64,000 bases of DNA from Glaciimonas soli (GTDB taxonomy: Bacteria; Pseudomonadota; Gammaproteobacteria; Burkholderiales; Burkholderiaceae_D). Shown piece after piece: positions 28,530-38,179 of the stretch (position 1 is the stretch's first letter; each line of letters starts with the position of its first letter). The DNA lies in the NCBI RefSeq assembly GCF_009497155.1, contig NZ_WINI01000007.1:503137-567136 (forward strand), written 5' to 3'. Position numbers and translations under genes: made by a program. The notes beneath the pieces were generated by a model. The model searched no databases. It had not been told where the DNA came from and saw only the letters and a program-made list of their open reading frames with translations.

Positions 28530-29963
28530 TTAATATTCACCAATCTTCATAATCTTCAATGCATTGGTACCGCCAACCTGACCCATAGGCTCACCCCAGG
28601 TGACGACCACCAGATCGCCGCGTTTCACGACACCTTTTGCTAGCAGCATATCTTGTGCCGCTTTCAACACCGCTTCGCGGTCAGTTGATTTGGCCAGTTC
28701 AAATGCGCGTACATTGCGATACAGCGCAACTTGACGCTGAGTAGATACGCTAGGTGTAATGGCGAAAATCGGGATGTCAATGCTATGACGGCTCATCCAC
28801 AATGCCGTAGAACCCGACTCTGTCATCGCCGCAATCGCTTTTACGCGCAAATGATGCGCGGTAAATAATGCGCCGTAGGCGATTGATTGATCAACACGGG
28901 TAAACGTCACATTCAAAAAATCGGTATCGAGCTGACAGTCTTCCGATTTTTCCGCTTCCAGACAAATCGCCGACATCGCTTCCACTGTCTCCACCGGATA
29001 TTTACCGGATGCGGTTTCTGCCGATGTCATCACAGCGTCCGTGCCATCTAACACTGCATTAGCGACGTCTGACACTTCAGCACGAGTCGGTACTGCATTG
29101 ACAATCATCGACTCCATCATTTGGGTCGCCGTGATCGCCAGTTTATTTGATGCGCGTGCCATTTTGATCATGCGCTTTTGCAGTGCTGGTACGGCAGCGT
29201 TACCAACCTCCACGGCCAAATCACCGCGCGCTACCATAATGCCATCGGAAGCATCGAGAATCTGCTGCAACAGCGGAATCGCTTCTGCCCGTTCGATCTT
29301 CGCGATCATCATAGGCTTATGGTTGTAAGCTTCACCAGCGACATTGCACAGCTGACGAGCCATTTCCATGTCGGTAGCATTTTTAGGGAACGATACGGCG
29401 ACAAAATCAGCCTTGAAACTCATTGCCGTCTTGATATCATCCATATCTTTAGACGTCAACGCTGGCGCGGTCAAGCCGCCGCCCTGGCGATTAATACCTT
29501 TATTGTTCGACAGTTCTCCGCCGATTTTAACGACGGTAAAAATTTCGTTGCCGATGATTTTTTCCACCACCAGCACAATCAATCCATCATTGAGCAACAG
29601 CACATCGTCACCCAACAAATCGCGCGGTAACGGCTTGTAATCGAGGCCAATTCGATCCTGATTACCCATTTGACAATCGGCATCAAGAATGAATTTGTCG
29701 CCTTTTTCCAGCTGAATTTTGCCATGCTCAAATTTGCCGATCCGAATTTTAGGACCTTGCAAATCTGCCATGATTGCTACTTGCTTACCGCAACTGGCAG
29801 CCACTTCACGCACCATGGTGGCGCGATCGATATGATCTTGTGCTTTGCCATGCGAAAAATTCAGTCGAACCACATCCACACCTGCCTTAAACATGCGTGT
29901 GAGTGTATCAACGTCGCTTGACGCTGGTCCGATGGTAGCAACAATCTTGGTAGCTCTTTGCAT
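28530..29963 (-). CDS. pyk: Pyruvate kinase
   Basis: This 477-residue enzyme makes pyruvate and ATP from phosphoenolpyruvate. RATKIVATIGPASSD at the start, RLNFSHGKAQDH (nucleotide/phosphate contact), AKIERAEA and the signature IMVARGDLAVEVG with TATQMMESMI are all intact. The C-terminal allosteric domain is complete and ends normally. It lies 42 bases upstream of fba, with a hairpin separating it from pgk. Confidence 0.97.
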   Translation of the reverse strand: MQRATKIVATIGPASSDVDTLTRMFKAGVDVVRLNFSHGKAQDHIDRATMVREVAASCGKQVAIMADLQGPKIRIGKFEHGKIQLEKGDKFILDADCQMGNQDRIGLDYKPLPRDLLGDDVLLLNDGLIVLVVEKIIGNEIFTVVKIGGELSNNKGINRQGGGLTAPALTSKDMDDIKTAMSFKADFVAVSFPKNATDMEMARQLCNVAGEAYNHKPMMIAKIERAEAIPLLQQILDASDGIMVARGDLAVEVGNAAVPALQKRMIKMARASNKLAITATQMMESMIVNAVPTRAEVSDVANAVLDGTDAVMTSAETASGKYPVETVEAMSAICLEAEKSEDCQLDTDFLNVTFTRVDQSIAYGALFTAHHLRVKAIAAMTESGSTALWMSRHSIDIPIFAITPSVSTQRQVALYRNVRAFELAKSTDREAVLKAAQDMLLAKGVVKRGDLVVVTWGEPMGQVGGTNALKIMKIGEY

Positions 29964-29999
29964 GACAACCCTTAGACTCAGTATTCGTTTAAAGCCATT

Positions 30000-30017
30000 C
30001 TCTCGCCTGCGCGAGAG
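30000..30017 (-). terminator. Short hairpin between pgk and pyk
   Basis: CTCTCGC and GCGAGAG pair perfectly around CTGC. It belongs to the common intergenic GAGAGGG-type hairpins. There is no U-run, so it may be an mRNA-processing or stability element within a pgk-pyk transcript. Confidence 0.45.
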
Positions 30018-30027
30018 GGAACATTAT

Positions 30028-31218
30028 TCAGCCAGCTCTTTGCTCTAAAATCTCGACAGCTGGTAACGTCTTGCCTTCCAAAAACTCCAGGAAAGCACCG
30101 CCGCCAGTTGAGATATAGCCAATCTTGTCTTCAATTTTATATTTAGCAATCGCCGCCAGCGTATCACCGCCACCGGCAATCGAAAACGCTTTTGAATCTG
30201 CAATCGCCAACGCCAGCGTTTTGGTACCTTCGCCAAATTGGTCAAACTCAAATACACCGACCGGACCGTTCCACACTACCGTACCAGCCTGCGTGATTTG
30301 GTTTGCCAGGATCGCTGCTGTTTTTGGGCCGATATCAAGAATCATGTCGTCATCTTCAACGTCGTTGACATCTTTAATCGTTGCCGTCGCAGCCGCCGAG
30401 AATTCTTTAGAACACACCACATCGACCGGAATCGGTACTGAAGCACCGCGTTGCGCCATCATTGCGATGATAGCCTTGGCTTCTTCTACCAAATCTTTTT
30501 CGACCAGGGATTTGCCAATCTTGAAGCCAGCCGCCAGCAAAAATGTATTGGCAATCCCACCGCCGACTATCAGATTATCTACCTTATCGGCCAAGGCTTT
30601 TAAAATCGTCAATTTGCTCGACACTTTGGAACCTGCAACTATCGCCACCAATGGGCGCGCTGGTTTGTCGAGTGCCTTGCCTAACGCATCCAGTTCGGCG
30701 GCCAGCAAAGGGCCAGCGCAGGCGACAGGTGCAAATTTAGCGATGCCATAGGTGGTTGCTTCAGCACGGTGTGAAGTACCAAAAGCATCGTTAACATAGA
30801 TATCGCATAATTTGGCCATTTTTTGCGCCAAGCCGTCGTCATTCTTTTTCTCACCTTTATTGACGCGGCAGTTCTCTAACAAAACAACCTGGCCAGGCGC
30901 GACATCGACGCCATCAACCCAGTTTTGCAGTAGTTTCACAGGCTGACCTAGCAACGCCGACAAGCGCTCGGCAATTGGTGCCAACGTATCTTGCGGTTGA
31001 AAGCTGCCCTCTGTAGGGCGTCCTAAATGGGAGGTCACCATCACTGCAGCGCCAGCATCCAGCGCTTGCCGTATAGCAGGCACTGAAGCGCGCACTCTGG
31101 TATCTTCAGAAATACTGCCATCACTATTTTGTGGCACATTAAGGTCGGCACGGATAAATACACGCTTACCTTGTAATTGATTTTGGGCGATCAATGCGCT
31201 CAGTCGATTGAATTTCAT
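30028..31218 (-). CDS. pgk: Phosphoglycerate kinase
   Basis: This 396-residue monomer transfers phosphate from 1,3-bisphosphoglycerate to ADP. The N-terminal [13 protein letters not shown] is the family signature, with the substrate histidine in [10 protein letters not shown]. The C-domain has [20 protein letters not shown] and the GGGDTLAAI nucleotide loop. Normal length. It is the first gene of the pgk-pyk-fba cluster, divergent from ilvE across 242 bases. Confidence 0.97.
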   Translation of the reverse strand: MKFNRLSALIAQNQLQGKRVFIRADLNVPQNSDGSISEDTRVRASVPAIRQALDAGAAVMVTSHLGRPTEGSFQPQDTLAPIAERLSALLGQPVKLLQNWVDGVDVAPGQVVLLENCRVNKGEKKNDDGLAQKMAKLCDIYVNDAFGTSHRAEATTYGIAKFAPVACAGPLLAAELDALGKALDKPARPLVAIVAGSKVSSKLTILKALADKVDNLIVGGGIANTFLLAAGFKIGKSLVEKDLVEEAKAIIAMMAQRGASVPIPVDVVCSKEFSAAATATIKDVNDVEDDDMILDIGPKTAAILANQITQAGTVVWNGPVGVFEFDQFGEGTKTLALAIADSKAFSIAGGGDTLAAIAKYKIEDKIGYISTGGGAFLEFLEGKTLPAVEILEQRAG

Positions 31219-31460
31219 GTCGATCAGGCAATACTTTAAAAGAAAGGCGTTATTTTACTCTACCCGCCATAATCAAAACACCGTTTTGACAGCCTTTCCG
31301 TTGTGAAACATTGTTTACACTAAAATTAATGCGATTTATGCAAAATTATTCCGGCAAGACACAACAACGAAAATAGTACTGCAGCGCCAGAGAAGTAACG
31401 CCGCTCCGGCGATTTTGCGTAAATTTTAATTGAAACGTTATTACTCTCGGAGACAACACC

Positions 31461-32381
31461 ATGTCTATGGAAGATCGTGATGGCAAAATCTGGAAAGATG
31501 GTCAATTAATTGATTGGCGCGACGCCAATATTCATGTACTGACACACTCATTGCATTACGGCATGGCCGTTTTCGAAGGTGTGCGCGCTTATAAAACTGC
31601 ACAAGGAACGGCGATTTTCCGCCTGCAAGAACATACTCAGCGCTTGCTCAATTCGGCCAAAATTTTCCAGCTGCAAGTACCTTTTGATTTTGCTACGCTA
31701 TTTGAAGCGCAGCGTACTGTAGTCAAAGAAAACCAACTTGAATCTTGCTACATCCGCCCTTTAATCTGGGTAGGTTCGGAAAAACTCGGCATTTCTGCCA
31801 AAGGCAATACCATCCATGTCGCCATCGCGGCCTGGCCGTGGGGTGCCTATCTGGGTGAGGAAGGCATGGCAAAAGGTATTCGCGTTAAAACTTCCTCATT
31901 TTCTCGCCATCACGTCAATGTTTCACTGGTACGAGCCAAGGCCAGCGGGTATTACATCAATTCCATCCTGGCAAATCAGGAAGCCCTCACCGACGGTTAC
32001 GATGAAGCACTGTTGCTCGATACAGAGGGTTACGTCTCTGAAGGATCCGGTGAAAATGTCTTCATCATCAAGAATGGAAAACTGTATACGCCAGATTTAG
32101 CCTCTTGCCTGGACGGCATTACCCGTGACGCGGTGCTCACCATGGCGCGTGATAACGGTATAGACATCATCGAAAAACGTATCACGCGCGATGAAATGTA
32201 TTGTGCCGATGAAGCCTTCTTCACAGGCACTGCTGCCGAAATCACTCCAATCCGCGAATTAGACAATCGCACCATAGGCGCAGGGCATCGCGGCCCCATC
32301 ACCGAACAAATACAAAGTTTGTTTTTTGATGTAGTGGCTGGCAAAGCGCCTAAATATCAGCATTGGCTGACGCTGGTTTAG
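31461..32381 (+). CDS. ilvE: Branched-chain amino acid aminotransferase
   Basis: This 306-residue class IV PLP enzyme transfers the amino group for leucine, isoleucine and valine. The opening DGKIWKDGQLIDWRDANIHVLTHSLHYG is typical; GVRAYKT and YIRPLIWVGSEKLG follow. The PLP lysine lies in VRAKASGYYINSILA near residue 160, and EGSGENVF and FTGTAAEITPI close the active site. CTCTCGGAGACAACACC supplies the ribosome site. A palindromic element follows the stop codon directly. Confidence 0.95.
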   Translation: MSMEDRDGKIWKDGQLIDWRDANIHVLTHSLHYGMAVFEGVRAYKTAQGTAIFRLQEHTQRLLNSAKIFQLQVPFDFATLFEAQRTVVKENQLESCYIRPLIWVGSEKLGISAKGNTIHVAIAAWPWGAYLGEEGMAKGIRVKTSSFSRHHVNVSLVRAKASGYYINSILANQEALTDGYDEALLLDTEGYVSEGSGENVFIIKNGKLYTPDLASCLDGITRDAVLTMARDNGIDIIEKRITRDEMYCADEAFFTGTAAEITPIRELDNRTIGAGHRGPITEQIQSLFFDVVAGKAPKYQHWLTLV

Positions 32382-32393
32382 TAAACAGGATTG

Positions 32394-32555
32394 ACGCAAA
32401 ACGAGGATGAGTACGACATTTTTGTGTTCAGAAAAGGCAAAACGCGAAAAGAAATGCATTAACTTCGGAGATCGTGGTTCAAGCCTAATCCTGCTTCCGA
32501 TATCTACGCCATAAGACTCAGAGCAAAAAAATGCCATACCCAGCCCTGTTTTGCG
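32394..32555. repeat. Dispersed element with terminal inverted repeats, copy B
   Basis: The ends ACGCAAAAC and GTTTTGCGT are inverted, and the interior aligns with copy A at 129-281. Shared strings are CAGAAAAGG near the left end, CATAAGAC, and AAAAATGC-x-ATACCC with CTGTTTTG at the right end. The arms are more diverged than in copy A. It starts 13 bases after the ilvE stop, again a 3' position. No coding capacity. Confidence 0.65.
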
Positions 32556-32609
32556 TGAGCATCTAGCCGACGGTTTAATTTACAATAGAGGATTCTGGAG
32601 AAGACTCAT

Positions 32610-32813
32610 ATGAATACAACAGCAAACACAAGCGAAACATTTGTAGAACTAGATGGCAAAGACTTGCCAGCACACTGCCCTAATCCACTGATGCCGGTAT
32701 GGTCATCGCATCCACGCGTATTTTTAGACATCACAAAAACCGGCAGCGCAAAATGTCCTTATTGCAGTACGCAATACCGACTCAAGCCCGGCGCTGTGGT
32801 CAAAGGACATTAA
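32610..32813 (+). CDS. CHCC-type zinc-finger domain protein
   Basis: This 67-residue protein has the spacing of the zf-CHCC family: C in PAHCPNP, H in SSHPRVFLDI, then CPYC. The family includes a mitochondrial complex I accessory subunit (NDUFS6), and short bacterial members are common beside ilvE in Burkholderiales. The bacterial role is not established. The ATG at 32610 has GGAGAAG upstream. It ends two bases before the start of the SnoaL-like gene. Confidence 0.85.
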   Translation: MNTTANTSETFVELDGKDLPAHCPNPLMPVWSSHPRVFLDITKTGSAKCPYCSTQYRLKPGAVVKGH

Positions 32814-32815
32814 AC

Positions 32816-33250
32816 ATGCCACGTGCAAAATTAATGCACAGCAGCGCCGAAGAAACTGAAGCCGCATTTTACGACGCGCTCGGTCGCGCCGATATTGACG
32901 CAATGATGGCATTGTGGGCAGAGGATGAGGAAATTATCTGCGTTCATCCTAATGCGCCACGCCTGATCGGCCATGCAGCTATACGCGCCACGTTCGAAGC
33001 CCTGTTTGAACGTGGTGGCGTGCATGTCAGCGTCCGGCAATTGCACACGGTCCACAATATGTCGACCAGCATACATAGTGTAATTGAGAACATTCATCAG
33101 ACTGGCAATCCGCCACAGGAATTGCATATTTTGGCCACCAACGTTTACCTCAAAACGCCGCGTGGCTGGTGTATAACACTACATCACGCATCCATTGCAC
33201 CAGGGCCGGCGCCGGAAGAAATGATGAGCAATAGCGCGATGTTGCATTAA
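32816..33250 (+). CDS. SnoaL/NTF2-like domain protein (DUF4440-type)
   Basis: This 144-residue protein has the cone-shaped NTF2 fold: helix AEETEAAFYDALGRADIDAMMALWAEDEEIICVHP, then HAAIRATFEALF, and four strands ending in WCITLHHASIA. Relatives are ketosteroid-isomerase-like, but catalytic residues vary and no function can be assigned. The ATG at 32816 lies two bases after the zinc-finger gene stop, so they are co-translated. A 117-base upstream extension overlapping the previous gene is rejected. Confidence 0.8.
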   Translation: MPRAKLMHSSAEETEAAFYDALGRADIDAMMALWAEDEEIICVHPNAPRLIGHAAIRATFEALFERGGVHVSVRQLHTVHNMSTSIHSVIENIHQTGNPPQELHILATNVYLKTPRGWCITLHHASIAPGPAPEEMMSNSAMLH

Positions 33251-33378
33251 TGGTTGAAAATGCGCTCGATTTGCACATCGCCTATAGCCTTGTGCGCTAC
33301 AGCGGCGTATGATCAAAATAAGTTCTTCGTAGCAATTTTAGTAGTGATTTAGTCTTGAATTTCAAGCGGCAGAATAAT

Positions 33379-34338
33379 ATGAACACCCACTACATCGCCC
33401 CTGCCTGGCTACCCGGTGGCCACTTGCAAACCATTTACCCATCCACTTGTATCAGCAAGCCCACGGTCAAATATCGCCGTGAACGCTGGAATACGCCGGA
33501 TGGTGATTTTATCGATGTCGATTTTGTGGACGGCCAGCCGGGACAGCCGATGGTGGTGTTGTTTCACGGCTTGGAGGGCTCCTCCGACAGTCATTATTGC
33601 CGTTCGCTGATGGCGCATATTGCCGCACTTGGCTGGTCTGGCGCAGCGCCTCATTTTCGCGGTTGCTCGGGTGAGATTAATCGTGCGCCACGCTTTTATC
33701 ATTCTGGCGACGCCCCGGAAATTGACTGGATATTACGACGCCTGGCCGACACGCGCGCGCAAAAGAAATTCAGCAAGCTATACGCTACTGGCGTTTCCTT
33801 AGGCGGCAATGCCTTGCTACGCTGGCTGGGCGAATCACAACAACAAGCGGCCAGCATAGTTGATGCCGCTTGTGCAATTTCAGCACCACTGGATTTAGCC
33901 GGTGGTGGTATGGCTCTGTCGCACGGATTCAACATGATTTACACGCATGTTTTTCTGCGCACCATGAAAACCAAGTCATTAGAAAAGTTAGAGCAATTCC
34001 CACGCTTATTCGACCGTCAGGAAATGCTCTATGCGCGCGATCTGCACGCGTTTGACAACCTCGTCACAGCGCCATTACACGGCTATCGTGATGCCGACGA
34101 TTACTGGAATCGCGCCAGCGCCAAGCACGTGTTAAATGACATTATCGTACCGACTTTGGTCTTGAATGCCAAAAACGATCCTTTTTTGCCGGAACGTCAT
34201 TTACCCCGTAGTGCCTCTGCCGCGGTGACATTGGAATACCCAGCACAGGGTGGACATGTCGGCTTTGCGAATGGCGCGCCACCAGGACGCTTAGACTGGC
34301 TGCCGCGACGGATGGTGGCGTTTTTAGAGGCCGCATAA
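33379..34338 (+). CDS. YheT-type alpha/beta hydrolase
   Basis: This 319-residue protein belongs to the YheT/UPF0017 hydrolase family. WLPGGHLQTIYPS at the N-terminus is diagnostic. The nucleophile elbow is GVSLGGNAL with the serine near residue 140. VVLFHGLEGSSDSHYCRS gives the oxyanion-hole region and the terminal GGHVGF the catalytic histidine. The natural substrate is unknown. The start is the ATG at 33379; the TTG at 33355 would add eight residues. The next gene begins seven bases later. Confidence 0.88.
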   Translation: MNTHYIAPAWLPGGHLQTIYPSTCISKPTVKYRRERWNTPDGDFIDVDFVDGQPGQPMVVLFHGLEGSSDSHYCRSLMAHIAALGWSGAAPHFRGCSGEINRAPRFYHSGDAPEIDWILRRLADTRAQKKFSKLYATGVSLGGNALLRWLGESQQQAASIVDAACAISAPLDLAGGGMALSHGFNMIYTHVFLRTMKTKSLEKLEQFPRLFDRQEMLYARDLHAFDNLVTAPLHGYRDADDYWNRASAKHVLNDIIVPTLVLNAKNDPFLPERHLPRSASAAVTLEYPAQGGHVGFANGAPPGRLDWLPRRMVAFLEAA

Positions 34339-34345
34339 AGTATCC

Positions 34346-34951
34346 ATGGATGACATCGTCAAGCAAGCCATCAACAAATGGCCAAATGTGCCAGCCTGTT
34401 ACGGTTGGTTAGCCTTGGATGCACGCGGCGGATGGCGTATGCGGGACGAAACCACACAGCGCAATAATCTACCCGGCGACAAAATTATGCACACTGCTTT
34501 AGTGGGCTTCATTAATCGCAATTACAGCCACGATGAGCAAGGCTGCTGGTATTTTCAAAACGGCCCACAGCGCGTGTATGTCGATCTGGCGCTGACACCT
34601 TATATCGTGCGCTCCGATCCTGCTGCAGGTTGGTTATTGCATACGGGAGAGGCAATGCCTGTCCTCACCGCAGTCATGTTAACGCCAGAGGGTCAGCCGA
34701 TCTTGCTTGCTGATGATAAAGTTGCCGCTGTAGATGACAGAGACATGGCGGAATGGCTACGTGGATTGCGAATAAATGGCGCTGCATGTAGCGATGATAA
34801 CTTGATGCTCTGGCTAGACCACTCATCCCATGTCGGCGCTGCAGATGTCTTAACCTGGCAAGGAAAAAACCAATCCTTGCCGGTACAACGCTTAACGACG
34901 ACTGATTTAGGAGCGCGATTTAGTTTTATCACGCATCCGCGTCAGCCGTAA
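34346..34951 (+). CDS. Conserved protein of unknown function
   Basis: This 201-residue soluble protein starts with KWPNVPACYGWLALDARGGWRMRDE and contains GCWYFQNGPQRVYVDLALTPYIVR, a pattern I associate with a DUF family conserved in Burkholderiales (number not recalled with confidence). No signal peptide, membrane span or catalytic motif is visible. It is tightly linked to the YheT hydrolase gene. The sequence alternates short beta-like stretches, suggesting a beta-rich fold. The function is unknown. Confidence 0.7.
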   Translation: MDDIVKQAINKWPNVPACYGWLALDARGGWRMRDETTQRNNLPGDKIMHTALVGFINRNYSHDEQGCWYFQNGPQRVYVDLALTPYIVRSDPAAGWLLHTGEAMPVLTAVMLTPEGQPILLADDKVAAVDDRDMAEWLRGLRINGAACSDDNLMLWLDHSSHVGAADVLTWQGKNQSLPVQRLTTTDLGARFSFITHPRQP

Positions 34952-35024
34952 AATCAATGTGACAGTCTTGTAGGTGATTGCGATCATTGATTCTTTTCAA
35001 GTGGGATCATAAAGAGTTATCCGC

Positions 35025-36104
35025 TCACTTCAATTCAATCATCTCAACCCAGTTAGGATTTTTCCCCACCGGATATTGATGCAATAGTTTCAACGTACCA
35101 GTCTCCTGATCAATCGCATAACTGCTCACACCATTCGATTTTTGCCCGACAGCCAACAAAAAGCGACCACTCGGATCAATGTTAAAACCGCGTGGTTGAG
35201 TCTCAGTGCGAGTACTTCCGATCAGTGTTAATTTCCCACTATCAGGATTCACGGAAAACCCGGTTAACGTACTGGAGGTACGCTCAGACGCATATAAAAA
35301 CCGACCATCTGGTGTCAGATGAATATCCGCTGGTGCTAACGCACCACCTTTGAAATCGGGTGGTAACAATGAATCCGTCACCAGCAAGGTCATGGTACCG
35401 GTAACGGCATCATAGCGATAAGTGTTAAGCGTGCCGTCTAGTTCATTCGTACTATAGACAAAACGTGCTTTGGTATCAAAAACAAAATGGCGTGGGCCAG
35501 CACCCGCTTTGGTGGCAACAGATGGCGGAGTGTTCGGCGTTACACGCCCTGTCACTGAATCAAACTTAAATTGTAAAATCACATCGCTACCGAGATTGCT
35601 GGCGAATAAATGTGTGTTACTCGGATCGGTCGCGATCGCATGCGCATTTTTTCCGGTGTTAATCACTTCCACAGGCGGCGTTTTTATTTCACCATTTTGG
35701 CCGATAGGGTTAACGGAAATTTTGTTACCCAAATAGGACGCTGCCAATAAGAAGTGGCCACTTTTATCCGTCGCCAGATTAGCCATGTTATCGGCTAGTG
35801 GTACGGTCGAGAGCAAATCTAATTTGCCATTTTTCGGATCAATCGAAAAGCTGCTCACTGAATAAGGTTCTGAGCGTAACGACGCGTATAAAAACTCATG
35901 ATTGGGGCTGATCGCTAACGGCATCACCGTACCGCCGGTTGGCACTTTTTCTACCAAAGACAAGCTACCGTCCTGTGGGTTTAATTCCATCACATAAATG
36001 TCACGGCTATCCGCGTTTGACAGATACACCATAGTTTTGGCGACAACAGGTTGTAGGCTCATGATTACAAGCGTAAGTGTTAAAAGAGTTTGCTGAATTT
36101 TCAA
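35025..36104 (-). CDS. Secreted seven-bladed propeller lactonase (6-phosphogluconolactonase-like)
   Basis: This protein of about 359 residues starts with a signal peptide (KIQQTLLTLTLVIMSLQPVVA, cut before KTM) and seven YVTN/lactonase-type repeats such as GRFLYASERTSSTLTGFSVNPDSGKL and the terminal GRFLLAVGQKSNGVSSYAID. Cytosolic relatives hydrolyse 6-phosphogluconolactone; exported ones near aldarate genes are proposed to open aldaro- or aldonolactones. The start is judged to be TTG at 36104, because GGGAGAA lies six bases before it and it gives a clean signal peptide; the longer form from 36146 adds a non-signal extension. It follows the polygalacturonase gene on the same strand. Confidence 0.8.
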   Translation of the reverse strand: MKIQQTLLTLTLVIMSLQPVVAKTMVYLSNADSRDIYVMELNPQDGSLSLVEKVPTGGTVMPLAISPNHEFLYASLRSEPYSVSSFSIDPKNGKLDLLSTVPLADNMANLATDKSGHFLLAASYLGNKISVNPIGQNGEIKTPPVEVINTGKNAHAIATDPSNTHLFASNLGSDVILQFKFDSVTGRVTPNTPPSVATKAGAGPRHFVFDTKARFVYSTNELDGTLNTYRYDAVTGTMTLLVTDSLLPPDFKGGALAPADIHLTPDGRFLYASERTSSTLTGFSVNPDSGKLTLIGSTRTETQPRGFNIDPSGRFLLAVGQKSNGVSSYAIDQETGTLKLLHQYPVGKNPNWVEMIELK

Positions 36105-36173
36105 CTTGGGTTCTCCCGCCGGGTGAAAAAAATAGGACTTGCGCAACTCTGTTTCGCGTAAGTCCTCAAAAAA

Positions 36174-38069
36174 TTACAATGGAAATGATACAAACGCATG
36201 ACTGCAATCAACGGGCAAGGCAGACGCTGTTCCCACGATTTTCGTCACGCTGACATTGTTCGCCGCCGATGCCAGAAACGGCAAATCCATGCGATTGGGC
36301 CCTACCGTTATTTGTGCATTCGAAAACGGCGGATGCACATCGGCTAATGGCGATGCGGTAAAAGTAAACGCGCCTGACGCAACAACATTATCAAAAGCAA
36401 TCTGTAGCGTATGTGCTGCGTCATAGCCACGCATGGTCAGCCTGCCACCACCGACAATGTTCAGGCCGTTAATAGAAACATTCTGAAAATTAGGGATATT
36501 GCTTCCCGTATTAGTGCTGTAATACGCATCGAAAACCAACGGCAAGGTGAGATTGCGCATACAAATATTTTCATAGATCACGCCTGTCACCAATCCACCT
36601 TTGCTAGCATCGGATTTAATTCGCAAGCCTTGATTTTCGATGGTGCCATCACCGTCAAAAGAATTGTCGTAGACATGCATATTGCTGACGCCGCCATTGG
36701 TTTCGCTGCCGATCGAGACGCCATGACCGCTATAAAAATGGTTATGCGCTACCGTGAGATTGCTGTTTGGATAGCTGCCTTTTGGCGAAAAATCATCGTC
36801 TCCTGTGCTTATAAAAGAATAAGCAAGTACCACATTGTTACTAAAACCAGAGTAGGCAACTTTATTAATCGTCTTCGGTGCAGCACCACCGGGATCGAAT
36901 GCGTCGGTATTTTTGGCCGTATCAACACTGTAAGGCTGACCAAGATAATTGGTCATCTGTTGATACGCATTGCTCGGCGTGTTCACTTTGAGGCCCCATA
37001 CCAGAACACCATCGTTGCCACTGGTGACGATGTGGAAGTTCGGCGAATTCTGCAACCTGATTTTATACACCGTGAAATTATTGCTGTAGGTAGAAAGTAT
37101 CAGACGCGGATTACCTTGCGAGGTGCCAGCATCCCCCACTTTATTGGCGCGCCACGCAAGATCCCACCAACTGACATTGCTACCGTCGCCGCGCAAAAAT
37201 GGATTGCCTTTATTATCGACCGCCGTAGCAAGCAAACGACTGCCACCTCGGCCATCGATTGTGCCGTCGCCCATGACGGCGCTATTACTGGTAGCAGTTG
37301 CGGTAATCAAAGCGAGGCAACCACTGCTGCCGCTGAAAGTGTCGCCGCAAGACGGTGTGCCAGCAACTTTGTCAAACTGGCGTGGATCGCGTGATGCGTA
37401 GAGAGTCGCACTTTTATCTATCCACAAGGTCACGCCACTAGGCAATGTCAACGGCCCGGAAATAAATCCACCATTACCGCTCTGTCCTGTCACCAGCCTG
37501 ACGGCATTACCTGCGCCACAGTTATTAAGTGCAGTCTGGATCCGCGTTGTATCGGGTGCGCTGTTAGCCGCACCCAAAGCCGGATCATCCGCGCTGTCTG
37601 GTGGTAATCCGTTTGGCAATTGCATGATATTGGCGGTCAACGTGCTACAAACTTTATCGGCGCTCGGCAACGCGGGTTTTGGTGGTAACGCGGGATCAAA
37701 AGTAGTCAACCCAACTTTATATCCGGCCTCACGGTTAGTACCGTCTGCGCCAGGAGTACCCGATGCGCCATCGGAACCTGCAGGACCAGCAGGGCCTGTA
37801 GCGCCGGTGGTACCGGGAGTACCTGATGCGCCATCAGAACCTGCAGGACCAACGGGACCTGTAGCTCCTTGCGCGCCCGATGGTCCTGGCGTAATGCTAG
37901 CCGCGCCATTAGCGCCAGGAACACCAGCAGCACCTGTGGCGCCGGTACCGCCACTGCATCCGGCCAAAACGATAGCGAACGCCACTACACTGGCAAAAGT
38001 TATTCGCTTTTTCTGACGCAATTTTTTTGTTAAATAGCTAAGTATTTTCGGTTTTTTTTTAGATTCCAT
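36174..38069 (-). CDS. Polygalacturonase (GH28) lipoprotein with collagen-like stalk
   Basis: This 631-residue enzyme should hydrolyse alpha-1,4 bonds in polygalacturonate. It has a lipoprotein signal with lipobox VLAGC (Cys38). A collagen-like region (residues 41-111) follows, with 6 and then 17 consecutive G-X-Y triplets and a 21-residue internal repeat. A linker leads to a GH28 beta-helix from about 150. All four GH28 active-site motifs are present: NTD at 387-389, DD in TGDDDF at 423-426, GHG at 448-450 and RIK at 483-485. The stalk probably holds the catalytic domain off the outer membrane. The N-region before the hydrophobic core is unusually long and basic (22 residues). It heads the polygalacturonase-lactonase pair. 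Confidence 0.88.
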   Translation of the reverse strand: MESKKKPKILSYLTKKLRQKKRITFASVVAFAIVLAGCSGGTGATGAAGVPGANGAASITPGPSGAQGATGPVGPAGSDGASGTPGTTGATGPAGPAGSDGASGTPGADGTNREAGYKVGLTTFDPALPPKPALPSADKVCSTLTANIMQLPNGLPPDSADDPALGAANSAPDTTRIQTALNNCGAGNAVRLVTGQSGNGGFISGPLTLPSGVTLWIDKSATLYASRDPRQFDKVAGTPSCGDTFSGSSGCLALITATATSNSAVMGDGTIDGRGGSRLLATAVDNKGNPFLRGDGSNVSWWDLAWRANKVGDAGTSQGNPRLILSTYSNNFTVYKIRLQNSPNFHIVTSGNDGVLVWGLKVNTPSNAYQQMTNYLGQPYSVDTAKNTDAFDPGGAAPKTINKVAYSGFSNNVVLAYSFISTGDDDFSPKGSYPNSNLTVAHNHFYSGHGVSIGSETNGGVSNMHVYDNSFDGDGTIENQGLRIKSDASKGGLVTGVIYENICMRNLTLPLVFDAYYSTNTGSNIPNFQNVSINGLNIVGGGRLTMRGYDAAHTLQIAFDNVVASGAFTFTASPLADVHPPFSNAQITVGPNRMDLPFLASAANNVSVTKIVGTASALPVDCSHAFVSFPL

Positions 38070-38179
38070 GCTGACGTCTCCATAATGATTTGTATGGTTT
38101 TACCGTTTTTTTATTTGCTCTTGTTCATGCATCTTCGTGCATTTTTTATGCGATTATCTGATTTAACTACATCGCTTTT

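Noticed and set aside
18967-32394. Shared 15-mer AACAGGATTGACGCA near tcdA and after ilvE
   Set aside because: One match of that length is expected by chance in a 64-kb window, and the flanks do not align.
32699-32815. Longer N-terminus for the SnoaL-like protein
   Set aside because: It overlaps the zinc-finger gene out of frame; the ATG at 32816 gives the normal domain start.
37624-38016. 130-aa Pro/Ala-rich frame on the plus strand
   Set aside because: It is the antisense reading of the collagen-like G-X-Y repeats of the polygalacturonase gene.
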